Source of the DNA: Lactonifactor longoviformis DSM 17459
Lineage (GTDB): Bacteria; Bacillota; Clostridia; Lachnospirales; Lachnospiraceae
Direction of reading: 5' to 3'
DNA: 64,000 bases
Assembly: GCF_900129135.1 (NCBI RefSeq)
Contig: NZ_FQVI01000006.1
Coordinates: 120,661-184,660 of the forward strand
Under the pieces are notes generated by a model. It was given only the letters and a program-made list of their open reading frames with translations. It was not told the origin of the DNA and ran no database searches. This document shows, in pieces, positions 25,276-33,919 of the stretch. A program made the translations under genes and the position numbers. Each line of letters opens with the position of its first letter. Position 1 is the first letter of the stretch.

Positions 25276-25705
25276 AGCCGCCTGTCTGGTATTTCTCGGG
25301 GCTGCGGGCTGGAGGGACTGGAAGACAAGGGAAGTCTCCGGAAGGCTGCTCGCCGCCGCTGCCATCCTGGGGTGCGTGCTCCGATTGAGGATGCGGCTGC
25401 ATGGATGTGAGGGAGATGGCTTCTGGGCGGCAGGCCTGCTCCCCGGTTTTTTGCTGCTGGCCCTGGGACGGGGAACCAAAGAGGCCATAGGGTACGGAGA
25501 CGGACTGGCAGTTATCACAGCTGGCATCTATCTGGGGCTTTGGGATACCCTTGAGACTATCCTTTTAGGACTGGTGCTGGCATCCCTGTGGGCCGCCTGC
25601 CTTATGGCAGGGAGGAAGAAGGGAAGAAAGGACCGGATACCATTTCTGCCTTTTCTATTCTTCGGACTGGCAGGCAGACTTTTGTACAAAATAGGGGCCG
25701 CATAA
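25262..25705 (+). CDS. Second prepilin peptidase (A24 family), short
   Basis: 147 residues, ATG 25262. The catalytic pair is D19 (AAGWRDWKTREVSG) and D80 in the GxGD motif (AIGYGDGLAVIT). Four or so membrane spans. It lacks the cytoplasmic cysteine domain of PilD and matches the minimal TadV form. The operon therefore has two A24 peptidases (see 18055), lying near different pilin-type substrates. Division of labour between Flp and TadE-like proteins is a reasonable inference. Confidence 0.82.
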   Translation: MGIHEAACLVFLGAAGWRDWKTREVSGRLLAAAAILGCVLRLRMRLHGCEGDGFWAAGLLPGFLLLALGRGTKEAIGYGDGLAVITAGIYLGLWDTLETILLGLVLASLWAACLMAGRKKGRKDRIPFLPFLFFGLAGRLLYKIGAA

Positions 25706-25727
25706 GGCTCAGGGAAGGGAGACAGGC

Positions 25728-26189
25728 ATGGGCACAGAATATGAACAGACGGGAAGAGAACAGATAAAAGGATATAGGGGGAGTTTTACGGTAGAGGCAG
25801 CTTTATGCATGCCCCTGGTTCTGATGGTGCTGACCGTAACCCTGTATCTGTGCTTTTTTGTATACCACCAGGCTTGGTATACGGCCGCCGCCTATGAGGG
25901 GGCGGCTAGTGCAGGAACTGCGGCAGCCAGGAATCTTACAGAGGCCCGTCACATAGCTGATTCTAAGATAAAAAGCAGCCAGGGAAACGGCGGGATATTG
26001 TCAGGCACTGTGCAGCCCGGGATCAGTGCCGGCAGCAGCCGTATAGTGATTACCTACCGGGGAGGAATCGGCGGACCGTTTCTAAGAACCAAGTGGGAAT
26101 TTCAGGGGAAGGGAGAAATACATGTGCTCCGCCCTGTAGAATTCATCCGGAAAATCAGAAAGGCGGAGGCATATGCGGGGGGACTATAA
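25728..26189 (+). CDS. TadE-like pseudopilin
   Basis: 153 residues, ATG 25728 after GGGAAGGGAG. The N-terminus has RGSFTVEAALCMPLVLMVLTVTLYLC: a Gly, then a Glu five residues on, then a hydrophobic helix, the TadE pattern. The rest is a small extracytoplasmic domain with GSSRIVITYRGG. It should be a minor pilin incorporated in or priming the Flp pilus. It overlaps the FHA gene by 17 bases. Confidence 0.82.
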   Translation: MGTEYEQTGREQIKGYRGSFTVEAALCMPLVLMVLTVTLYLCFFVYHQAWYTAAAYEGAASAGTAAARNLTEARHIADSKIKSSQGNGGILSGTVQPGISAGSSRIVITYRGGIGGPFLRTKWEFQGKGEIHVLRPVEFIRKIRKAEAYAGGL

Positions 26190-27474
26190 GAGGGATCTAA
26201 ACCATAATTATCTAATCTTTGAGGAGGAGGGGGAGGTGGATACCGCCTCGTATGAGGTCCGCATGATCCTGATGAATTCTATTTCGGGACTGCTTCCCTG
26301 TTCGATTCAGAAAATAGACAACCGGACCCTTTTCTATTATGAGATAACCTCCAGGCAGCCCCTTGAGGCGATGTATGGGGAGAAAAAGCTGGGAAGAGAT
26401 GAACTCTATCCTATCTTAAAAAGTTTGGTGGATACCATCAGAGTGATGCAGGCGTATCTTCTGGATCCCGGGCATCTGGTTTTGGAGCCGGAGCATATTT
26501 ACATGGAGGCGGGCGGCCAAAGGGCTTATTTCAGCTTTATTCCCGTTCACCGCGGGGATGCCAGGGAGGGTATGAGGGATCTGATGGAATATCTTCTGCC
26601 TAAGATAGACCATCAGGACCCGGATGCGGTGAGAATCGGGTATGGAATCTACCACTGCGTGACGGAAGATAATTTTCAGCTGGAACAAATCGAAAAGGAG
26701 TTATTTGCTTCTGCGGGCGGGCAAATGGAGGAATCCTCCGGTGAGGCGGAGGCGACTGGCAGCACAGAGGAGGAGGACTATGAGAAAGAGGAGATTTTGC
26801 GCCAGATATGCAGGGAACCCCAAGAGGAGGAATTTCAGGAGAATAGGGAGGGAATCAGGACGGCGGCCGTGGTGACCGGAGGAATTTTGACAATTGGGGG
26901 TGGCTTTCTGGTGTGGAATTACCGGTACATTCCCTGGAGCTATCTGGCCGCCGGCTTTGGAGGTCTGCTTGCATTGGCTGGAATTGCCGGCCTGATCTGG
27001 TACCGCAGACGTAAGAAAGAACTGTTATCTCCTGGGGAAGAGACAGAAGGAAAGCCGGAGATCCTGTCAGATAATCCGATCCCTTATCCGAATGCAGGAC
27101 CCGAGGCAGGGAAAACCGGAAGACAATCCCGGGAGTTCTCCGGAGAGGAAACCAGTCTTTTGACCGGGAAGGAACAGGCGGGGAACCACTGTCTGCGGGG
27201 AAAGGACAACAGCGGCGGGACACTTATCAGACTGGATGAGGGGGTTATTCTGGTGGGCAAGATGGCGGAGGCGGTAGATTACTGTATACCCCTGTCTACC
27301 GTGAGCCGTATCCACTGTAAGCTTGAAGTGACGCGGGGCGCCTGCCTGATACAGGATCTGAATTCCAAAAACGGAACGTATGTCAACGGAAGACTTTTGG
27401 AAAGCTGTGAGAAATATCCGCTGCAGGAACATGATGAGGTTAGAATTGCAGATGTGACTTTTTATTATGAATAG
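26173..27474 (+). CDS. DUF6382-FHA domain membrane protein
   Basis: 433 residues, ATG 26173. Residues 1-180 are a DUF6382-like domain (NHNYLIFEEEGEVDTASYEVRM). An acidic linker follows, then two membrane spans (VVTGGILTIGGGFLVWNY and YLAAGFGGLLALAGIAGLIWY), and at the C-terminus an FHA domain with VSRIHCKLEVT and DLNSKNGTYVNG. FHA domains bind phosphothreonine peptides, so the pilus machine may be under Ser/Thr kinase control, although no kinase is encoded in this window. Last gene of the Tad operon. Confidence 0.82.
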   Translation: MRGDYKRDLNHNYLIFEEEGEVDTASYEVRMILMNSISGLLPCSIQKIDNRTLFYYEITSRQPLEAMYGEKKLGRDELYPILKSLVDTIRVMQAYLLDPGHLVLEPEHIYMEAGGQRAYFSFIPVHRGDAREGMRDLMEYLLPKIDHQDPDAVRIGYGIYHCVTEDNFQLEQIEKELFASAGGQMEESSGEAEATGSTEEEDYEKEEILRQICREPQEEEFQENREGIRTAAVVTGGILTIGGGFLVWNYRYIPWSYLAAGFGGLLALAGIAGLIWYRRRKKELLSPGEETEGKPEILSDNPIPYPNAGPEAGKTGRQSREFSGEETSLLTGKEQAGNHCLRGKDNSGGTLIRLDEGVILVGKMAEAVDYCIPLSTVSRIHCKLEVTRGACLIQDLNSKNGTYVNGRLLESCEKYPLQEHDEVRIADVTFYYE

Positions 27475-27489
27475 AGTGGGGCGTGCAGG

Positions 27490-27518
27490 TTGCATTCCCG
27501 GCGTAAAAGCTATATAAT
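27490..27518 (+). promoter_or_regulatory. Promoter of the rhomboid gene
   Basis: TTGCAT (27490-27495), 17 bases, TATAAT (27513-27518). It lies in the gap after the FHA gene and 29 bases before the ATG at 27547, so the rhomboid gene can be expressed apart from the Tad operon. Confidence 0.7.
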
Positions 27519-27546
27519 GTTCCCATGTCAGGAGGAGAATTTATCC

Positions 27547-28206
27547 ATGAATGAATATTATTATCCCCCCCAGGGGCCATCCAGGCTGGACGAACTGAAG
27601 ATTCAGGTGCAGAAAAGAAAGCCCGTACTTATAAATACTCTGATGATTGGGGTCAATATCCTGGTATTTCTTCTGGTTGAGGTGACAGGTTCTTCCGGGG
27701 ACACCATGCATATGATTACGTGGGGGGCCGCCTTTCCGCCTCTGATCCAGGAAGGAGAGTATTACCGGCTGTTTACCTGCATGTTTCTGCATTTTGGTTT
27801 TGCACATTTGGCAAATAACATGATTGTACTGGGGTTCCTGGGCGATAACCTGGAGCGGGCAGTCGGAAGGGTCAGATACCTGATTATCTATATTCTGGGC
27901 GGTATAGGTGCCAGCTATATCTCGTATTATACAGAGATATCAGGCAGCAGCGGGCGTATCAGCGTATCCGCAGGAGCCTCCGGCGCTATCTTTGCGGTGA
28001 TCGGGGCTATGCTTTATATTCTTATCGTGAATAAAGGCAGGCTGGAGGATCTTACCACACGCCAAATGGTAGTGCTTGCAGGTCTGACCTTATATCATGG
28101 ATTCATCAGCGCAGGCGTGGATAACGCCGCTCACGTAGGCGGGCTGATCTGCGGATTTGTACTGGGCGTGCTCCTTTACCGGAGAAAAAAAGTAAATATT
28201 ATGTAG
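27547..28206 (+). CDS. Rhomboid-family intramembrane serine protease
   Basis: 219 residues from ATG 27547, nine bases after CAGGAGGAG; the longer frame runs across the promoter. The catalytic dyad is S145 in SAGASGAIFA and H196 in DNAAHVGGL; HFGFAHLANNMI supplies the oxyanion-side His/Asn. About six membrane spans. Rhomboids cleave single-span membrane proteins. The neighbouring pilus genes offer many such substrates, but no functional link is shown. Confidence 0.93.
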   Translation: MNEYYYPPQGPSRLDELKIQVQKRKPVLINTLMIGVNILVFLLVEVTGSSGDTMHMITWGAAFPPLIQEGEYYRLFTCMFLHFGFAHLANNMIVLGFLGDNLERAVGRVRYLIIYILGGIGASYISYYTEISGSSGRISVSAGASGAIFAVIGAMLYILIVNKGRLEDLTTRQMVVLAGLTLYHGFISAGVDNAAHVGGLICGFVLGVLLYRRKKVNIM

Positions 28207-28208
28207 GA

Positions 28209-28937
28209 TTAACAGATGGGGAGAATGACAGAGATTGTCGTTCCTTCACCTTCTGTGCTGTCTACCTGGATGGTACCGTTATGGGCTTCTATTACACCTT
28301 TTGCGATTGAAAGTCCCAGTCCGGTACCATCCTTTTTGTAGGTGACAAAGGGCTTGAAAAGTTCAGACATATGCTCCGCAGGTATGCCCTTTCCGGTATC
28401 GGAGATCTGTATAGTGATATCGGAACCGTCAGTCTCCAGGCTAATGGTGATAGCTCCGTGTGTTCCTATGGCTTCGTGGGCATTTCGGATGAAATTGTAA
28501 AATGTTTGTTGCATTTTTACCGTATCCAGGGGTAAAGTAGGAAGAGCGGTTTTCTTTATGAGCTGAATGGTTATCTGATCCTGTTCCAGAGTCGGACGGG
28601 CGGACTCTACGATTTCCGACAGGATGGCGTAAATATTTGCTTCGCTTCTCACCACCCGGTTCGAATTATTATAAGAGGACAGCTCATCCAGCAGAGAACG
28701 GAGAAACTGCATGTTGTCCATGACCTTCTTCCAATAGTCATCGCCGGACAGTTCAGGATAGCGTACCTCCAGTAACTGAAGGAAACTGTTAATTAATGTA
28801 ACAGGGTTTCGTATCTCGTGAGAGATTTTGGAAATGGTAAATTTGTGGTTGTCTTCCAATTCAGATAGGAAACGTCTAATATCTGGATTTTCCCTACAAA
28901 TTTCTTCAATAGTTTCTGATTCGCGCACTTTTAACAT
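28209..28937 (-). CDS. Soluble orphan sensor histidine kinase
   Basis: 242 residues. Start chosen at 28937 because AGGAGGTG lies eight bases upstream. The first 30 residues have no membrane span. The phosphoacceptor is H40 in SKISHEIRNPVTLI; the ATPase domain has the N-box FIRNAHEAIG, DTGKGIP and GTGLGLSIAKGVIEAH. It lacks an obvious sensory domain and has no response regulator next door, so its input and partner are unknown. Similar small kinases are scattered in clostridia. Convergent with the rhomboid gene, two bases apart. Confidence 0.88.
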   Translation of the reverse strand: MLKVRESETIEEICRENPDIRRFLSELEDNHKFTISKISHEIRNPVTLINSFLQLLEVRYPELSGDDYWKKVMDNMQFLRSLLDELSSYNNSNRVVRSEANIYAILSEIVESARPTLEQDQITIQLIKKTALPTLPLDTVKMQQTFYNFIRNAHEAIGTHGAITISLETDGSDITIQISDTGKGIPAEHMSELFKPFVTYKKDGTGLGLSIAKGVIEAHNGTIQVDSTEGEGTTISVILPIC

Positions 28938-29066
28938 AATTTTGCACCTCCTGTTACAGTGTATCATCAGACTTTGTAAATATCAAACAATATTGTATTG
29001 CAAAAACTCGTAAAATACGACAAAATAAAAAGAAACAAATATATAACAAAAGGAGGAGACATTACT

Positions 29067-29474
29067 ATGTCAGAATGTATATTTTGTAAGATTGCAAATG
29101 GGGAAATTCCCTCCGCTGCATTATTTGAAGATGAGAAATTCAGAGTTATCCTGGATCTGGGTCCTGCCAGCAGGGGCCATGCGCTGATTCTGCCGAAGGC
29201 GCACTACGCAGATATTTATGAGATACCGGGAGAACTTGCAGCGGAGGCAATGGTGCTGGCAAAAAAGATGGCAGTAAAAATGACGGAAGTTTTAAAATGC
29301 GACGGATTTAACATTGTACAGAATAACGGGGAGGTAGCGGGGCAGACAGTTTTTCACTTTCATATGCATTTAATCCCGCGGTATGAAGGTGACAACGTTG
29401 CTCTTGGATGGAAACCAGGCAGCCTGACGGAGGAAGACAGGGAGAGTATACTTGCTGCCTTTCAGAAAAAGTAG
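29067..29474 (+). CDS. HIT-family nucleotide hydrolase
   Basis: 135 residues, ATG 29067 behind AGGAGG. The histidine triad is HFHMHL at 97-102 (H97, H99, H101). The N-terminal CIFCKIANGEIP holds a Cys pair typical of the HINT/PKCI-like branch. Such proteins hydrolyse nucleoside phosphoramidates or dinucleotide-type compounds in the cytoplasm. Length is close to normal. It is followed after 24 bases by a sigma factor gene, perhaps in one transcript. Confidence 0.93.
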   Translation: MSECIFCKIANGEIPSAALFEDEKFRVILDLGPASRGHALILPKAHYADIYEIPGELAAEAMVLAKKMAVKMTEVLKCDGFNIVQNNGEVAGQTVFHFHMHLIPRYEGDNVALGWKPGSLTEEDRESILAAFQKK

Positions 29475-29498
29475 GTCTTATAAAGGAAACCAGAAAAG

Positions 29499-30065
29499 AT
29501 GGATAATATTAACAAGAAGTTACAAACGTTGTATGACAAGTACTGGAGTCTGGCCACTAAGGTAGCGAATAATGTGATACATGATTACGGCTGGTCTCAG
29601 GATATATGCCAGGAAGTTTTTGTATCTCTTTACCAGCTGGTAGAAAGGCAGGAATTAAACGATGACTTGATAAAATACTGGCTGATTGTGACTACAAAAC
29701 ACAAAGCAATTGATTACTGCAGGAAAGCATACAGGAAGTACGAAACGGTAGGTTACGAGTATGGTGAGAATGAATCCCAAGAGGATGCGAATGTGAGGAG
29801 AAGCCATCATGCCAGAGCCTGTTATGTAGAAGATGAGATGGCAGACGACTACATCAAGAAGGAATTTATCAACGAAATGATGAAAGATCTCGAAGAGCAT
29901 AATAAGAATTGGCATGAGATTATCGAGAAAAGTTATGTGGAACAAAAAGATGCCACGGAAATTGCCGGAGAGCTGGGTATCACAGTAGAAAATGTGAGAA
30001 CCAGACTCCACCGGGCAAAGTCATGGACGCAAAAGCGGTATCAGTCGGAATATGACAGGCTTTAA
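29499..30065 (+). CDS. ECF-type RNA polymerase sigma factor
   Basis: 188 residues. Region 2 includes DYGWSQDICQEVFVSLYQLV and KYWLIVTTKHKAIDYCRKAYRK (promoter -10 binding). Region 4 is a helix-turn-helix, EIAGELGITVENVRTRLHRAK, in the sigma-70 region 4 style. Regions 1 and 3 are missing, as in ECF sigma factors. The usual partner is a membrane anti-sigma factor. The next plus-strand gene (31214) is a DUF4367 membrane protein, but a minus-strand murG lies between. Stop codons of the sigma gene and murG overlap by four bases. Confidence 0.88.
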   Translation: MDNINKKLQTLYDKYWSLATKVANNVIHDYGWSQDICQEVFVSLYQLVERQELNDDLIKYWLIVTTKHKAIDYCRKAYRKYETVGYEYGENESQEDANVRRSHHARACYVEDEMADDYIKKEFINEMMKDLEEHNKNWHEIIEKSYVEQKDATEIAGELGITVENVRTRLHRAKSWTQKRYQSEYDRL

Positions 30066-31126
30066 TTCACAGCATCCTCAATTAAATCTACAATATGCTT
30101 GATAGAATCGATATGATTGCTCTCTGACATAGCCTCCATATAAGAATGGCGGTTGCCGTATAATTCCCGGATGGAGAAGAGCAGCGTTTTATCTGTAATC
30201 TCTTCTTCTTCCAGAACCATACTGTAACCCAGTTTTTCAAAGGAACGTGCGTTTAATATCTGGTCGCCTCTGCTTGCTTTGGCGGACAGAGGAATCAAGA
30301 GATTAGGCTTATTGAGTGAACTGATTTCACAGATCGCATTGGCGCCGGCTCTGGAGATTACCAGATCAGCCAGGGCAAACAGGTCAGCCAGTTCTTTTTT
30401 GATGTAATCATACTGAACATAGCCTTTTGTTCCCACAAGAGACTCATCCAGCTTTCCTTTTCCGCACAGGTGGATGACCTGGAATTCTTCCAGAAGCTCC
30501 GGGAGGATTCTGCGGATACAGTCATTGATGGCGGCAGCCCCAAGGCTTCCTCCGATTATCATAATTACAGGCTTCTCTTCAGTGAGGCCGGTAAAGGCAC
30601 GGGCTCTTTTTACATCCCCGGAGAGTAATTCCTGGCGGATAGGAGTACCGGTAAGGACAGCTTTGTTGGCGGGAAGTTCATTTACTGTCTCAGGAAAGTT
30701 GCAGCACACTTTAGTGGCAAAGGGAATGCAAATCTTGTTGGCCAGACCGGGAGTCATATCAGATTCATGGATAAAGGTGGGGATTTTTTGTCTGCTTGCG
30801 GCTATAACAACCGGCACAGTGACAAACCCTCCCTTGGAGAATACCACGTCAGGTTTCAGCTTTTTCAGGAGCCGGGCCGCTTCTCCATATCCTTTTACAA
30901 CCTTAAAGGGATCGGTAAAATTCTTAACGTCAAAGTACCGCCTTAATTTACCGGATGAAATCCCATAATAAGGAATATCCAGTTCTTCGATGAGTTTTTT
31001 TTCGATTCCGTCGTAAGAACCGATATAGGAAATAGTGTAGCCCAATTCCTGTAAACTGGGAATCATGGCGATATTTGGTGTTACGTGGCCGGCGGTTCCG
31101 CCGCCCGTGAGAACAATATGTTTCAT
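30062..31126 (-). CDS. murG: UDP-GlcNAc:lipid I N-acetylglucosaminyltransferase MurG
   Basis: 354 residues from ATG at 31126 with TAGGAGGAAATAC upstream; an in-frame ATG 24 bases earlier has no site. The GT28 fold is clear: HIVLTGGGTAGHVTPNIA at the start, FSKGGFVTVPVVIAA, PVIMIIGGSLGAAAIND, and the UDP-GlcNAc site ISRAGANAICE. It makes lipid II on the inner membrane face. The gene stands alone rather than in a cell-division cluster, so it may be a second copy; this cannot be tested from the window. Confidence 0.92.
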   Translation of the reverse strand: MKHIVLTGGGTAGHVTPNIAMIPSLQELGYTISYIGSYDGIEKKLIEELDIPYYGISSGKLRRYFDVKNFTDPFKVVKGYGEAARLLKKLKPDVVFSKGGFVTVPVVIAASRQKIPTFIHESDMTPGLANKICIPFATKVCCNFPETVNELPANKAVLTGTPIRQELLSGDVKRARAFTGLTEEKPVIMIIGGSLGAAAINDCIRRILPELLEEFQVIHLCGKGKLDESLVGTKGYVQYDYIKKELADLFALADLVISRAGANAICEISSLNKPNLLIPLSAKASRGDQILNARSFEKLGYSMVLEEEEITDKTLLFSIRELYGNRHSYMEAMSESNHIDSIKHIVDLIEDAVN

Positions 31127-31213
31127 GTATTTCCTCCTAATATCAAGCAAAATAGTAACTATAGATTAATATGATACACTTGCAAAAAAAAGTCAAGGAA
31201 AGATAAGGGTTTC

Positions 31214-32083
31214 ATGAGTAGATTTGAGAAATTATCACAGGAAAATAACAAACCGAAAGCAGAGGCCTCAGAGGAGATTTTTATGACTAAAAGTGAGATA
31301 GAAGCTCTTCGGGAAGAGGCTGAACAGATTGAACGAGAATTAAAAGAGGACCCGTTCATAGACAGTATGGATCCTCCCAAAGAGCTGTATAACAAGATTG
31401 TGCAGGAACTGAAAGACAAAGGCATATACCATGAAGACGAAGATGAGGTTAGCGAAGAGAAAGAAGAGGTGGTAGAGAAAAAGAAAAAAGTGGTATTCTA
31501 TTCCAGGTGGAAGCGGGCTGGGAAATGTGCAGCTATTGTTTGCCTTACTATGTTAGGAGTATTTGGGGTTGCTATGACTAGTGAGGCGAATAGGGTGTAC
31601 GTAATTCAAAAGGTAGAGGCTTTATTTGCAAATGATGTTAACATAAAAGTTAATAACAATAAAGACAGTAGACAAAGTAACCTTTCCGAAACGGAAGCTC
31701 GCGAGGCAATTATTGAGGAATTAGAGGTCGAAGTTCCTAAACTGATGTATGTGCCAAGGGGCATGCATTTCATAGACTATCAGATGGATAAAAGTAGTGG
31801 GATAGCTCTTATGCAATATTTATATGAGGATGAGGTGCTTAGTTTTTATATTTCTAATAATGAAAAAGAAAAGGCTGAATTTTCAACATATGATGGCAAA
31901 TTAATTGAGTCCATAGAAATAGAAAAGGCTAATCTGGAGATAGAAATATGGGAGATATTTGATAGGAAAGATAATTATTCAAGCTATATGGCACAGTGGG
32001 AACATAAAAATTGCTATTATGAATTAGCAGGAAAAGTAGATAAAGATAATTTTATAGAAATTATTAAAAAAATAACTTATTAG
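31214..32083 (+). CDS. Single-span membrane protein with DUF4367-like domain, possible anti-sigma factor
   Basis: 289 residues. A cytoplasmic, charged, helical part (residues 1-100; EALREEAEQIERELKED) precedes one membrane span (CAAIVCLTMLGVFGVAMT). The outside domain of about 160 residues has PKLMYVPRGMHFIDYQMD, as in DUF4367 proteins. DUF4367/DUF4179 proteins are often anti-sigma factors, and the ECF sigma gene lies 1.1 kb upstream, making a partner role plausible. The gene is markedly more AT-rich than its neighbours, which may mean recent transfer. Confidence 0.7.
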   Translation: MSRFEKLSQENNKPKAEASEEIFMTKSEIEALREEAEQIERELKEDPFIDSMDPPKELYNKIVQELKDKGIYHEDEDEVSEEKEEVVEKKKKVVFYSRWKRAGKCAAIVCLTMLGVFGVAMTSEANRVYVIQKVEALFANDVNIKVNNNKDSRQSNLSETEAREAIIEELEVEVPKLMYVPRGMHFIDYQMDKSSGIALMQYLYEDEVLSFYISNNEKEKAEFSTYDGKLIESIEIEKANLEIEIWEIFDRKDNYSSYMAQWEHKNCYYELAGKVDKDNFIEIIKKITY

Positions 32084-32164
32084 GTGTCACGTCTGAGCAT
32101 TTTGATACGTATTCTTAATAGTTACAAATTTATTTTCGTAGTGTAATTAAGGAGAAAATTTGAG

Positions 32165-32662
32165 ATGAATATTAAACTTAATGTAAAAAAAGGAATAGGG
32201 GTATTATGGATTATTACTTTAGGCTTTATACTTTTTCCCTTGAACGTACATGCAGCTGAGAGAAGTGAAAAATTAGTTAAAGAATCATTATTAACAGATT
32301 TAAAGGAAGTAGAAGATACTACTTATTCCTTAACAAGAGGCAATATTCTTAATAAAGGTACTGCTAAATGTGTTAATGCAGGAGACGGAAAAGTTACAGC
32401 AGCGGGAGTTGTTGTAGCCCATCAGATTTGTGATGAACTATATTTGACTTTGTCTTTGGACAAATATGATGAATCAATAAAGGATTGGTATACGTATAAA
32501 ACGTGGGAAGTATCCGAGGTAAATGCGTCTATGTTACTTAAATCTTTTGATACAGAGGTTGACAAAGGATATTATTATCGCGTTAGAGGTGTTCACTCGG
32601 CAGAAAAAGGTGAGATATATGAATCTGTCGAGACTTGTACAGACGGTATATTAATAAAATAA
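32165..32662 (+). CDS. Secreted protein, DUF6147-like
   Basis: 165 residues, ATG 32165 behind AAGGAG. A signal peptide is clear: GIGVLWIITLGFILFPLNVHA with likely cleavage after AHA-type residues near 31. The mature part is beta-rich (TTYSLTRGNILNKGTAKCV) with paired cysteines and an aromatic YKTWEVSEVN region. I associate it with DUF6147 proteins of clostridia, whose function is unknown. It shares the AT-rich composition of the gene before it, and both may have arrived together. Confidence 0.65.
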   Translation: MNIKLNVKKGIGVLWIITLGFILFPLNVHAAERSEKLVKESLLTDLKEVEDTTYSLTRGNILNKGTAKCVNAGDGKVTAAGVVVAHQICDELYLTLSLDKYDESIKDWYTYKTWEVSEVNASMLLKSFDTEVDKGYYYRVRGVHSAEKGEIYESVETCTDGILIK

Positions 32663-32695
32663 AAATTATAAATTAAGAAGAGGAGGCACAACCCC

Positions 32696-33829
32696 ATGAA
32701 AGCCCTATACTTTCGCACCTTATTTAGAAACATGAATGACGGCATCTACCACATATTAAGTATGTGGAACGAACCACAGGACTACACTGCCAGTGTGGTA
32801 TATCTCTGCGGAGCAGATGCCAGTATCCCGAGGACACTCAGCGAGGATGCAAGATTCGCGGATGAGACATTCCCTATCGATCTGCTGGTAATTTCACACC
32901 TGAACCTTCAATATCTGGAATATGTTATTGAGATGTTGGAGCTGAGAAGGGTAAAACAGATTATCATGCCGTACATGGACAAAAAGCAGCGTGCCAGCCT
33001 GCTCCGCCATTTGGAAGGGCAGGAGCAGCCGGACAAGCTCACGCTGGATTCAAAAGGGAGAACGTTTCTCAGAGATCCTTACCGTTATGCGCTGAGTAAG
33101 GGTGTGGAAGAGTTCAGGTATCTCATGGGGAATGGCCCTGCCTATGAAGGTCAGGATACCATACCGGGCGGATACTTTCAGCCGTTGGAGAAGTCTGCAG
33201 ATGAGAAGATTTGGAAGGAAGAAGATGGATTTGTCCCGGTCTATAAAGCTGGTTATCTGATTATGAACCGGTGGGTATTATCCTTTGGCGTTTATCAGGG
33301 AAATGGCTACCCTACCATTGTCATGTATCATGGCTCCATTGAGGATGATTTAGTGGAAGAAGACTGCGTAATGTCCGTAAAACCATTTTCGTACATACAG
33401 TCCTGCAAGGGACGGATAAAGGGTGAATGTGACCTGTGCAGTCTGGCCTGTACCCACAGGAGCGATTTCGATCTTCTTAAGGGACATAGCAAAAAGGCAT
33501 TAACCGAGTATGAGAACGGCACCCTGCTTTTGGGAAATATGCTGCTGCCCGGAAATGTGGAGCGCCTGTATCACAGATTTCATTATGTAAAAGAGAAAGT
33601 CCGATTCCTGTCCGTTCCTAACTGCGGAGCAAAAGAAAACTGGGATTACCGGGTAATGGGATTCGGAAAAGAGAATAATTACAGGTATTATGCATGTCCG
33701 GTGAATACCCTGAGCGATGCCAATACCTTCAGAACACTGGGCACCATCAGCCCTTATATCCGTTTGTCCATGCTGAATGAATATTATGGACTCTGCGGCA
33801 GCGGATTTTTGACAAATCGAATAAATTAA
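32696..33829 (+). CDS. Uncharacterised protein, degenerate metallo-beta-lactamase-like fold
   Basis: 377 residues, ATG 32696 behind AGGAGG. I do not recognise a characterised family. The N-terminal part has ETFPIDLLVISHLNLQYLEY, placed like the metal motif of a metallo-beta-lactamase (HxHxDH), but only the first His remains. A cysteine group follows near residue 240 (CKGRIKGECDLCSLACTHRS), plus His residues after it. It may bind a different metal or act without one. Composition returns to normal here, so it is probably not part of the AT-rich pair. Confidence 0.5.
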   Translation: MKALYFRTLFRNMNDGIYHILSMWNEPQDYTASVVYLCGADASIPRTLSEDARFADETFPIDLLVISHLNLQYLEYVIEMLELRRVKQIIMPYMDKKQRASLLRHLEGQEQPDKLTLDSKGRTFLRDPYRYALSKGVEEFRYLMGNGPAYEGQDTIPGGYFQPLEKSADEKIWKEEDGFVPVYKAGYLIMNRWVLSFGVYQGNGYPTIVMYHGSIEDDLVEEDCVMSVKPFSYIQSCKGRIKGECDLCSLACTHRSDFDLLKGHSKKALTEYENGTLLLGNMLLPGNVERLYHRFHYVKEKVRFLSVPNCGAKENWDYRVMGFGKENNYRYYACPVNTLSDANTFRTLGTISPYIRLSMLNEYYGLCGSGFLTNRIN

Positions 33830-33919
33830 GGGAAAATCATATCATAACCGCCCCCTTTGGGGTATAATAGAGTAAATGCTGATGTTAGTAAAAGCTCAAT
33901 ACCGAAAAGGGGGTTTTTT

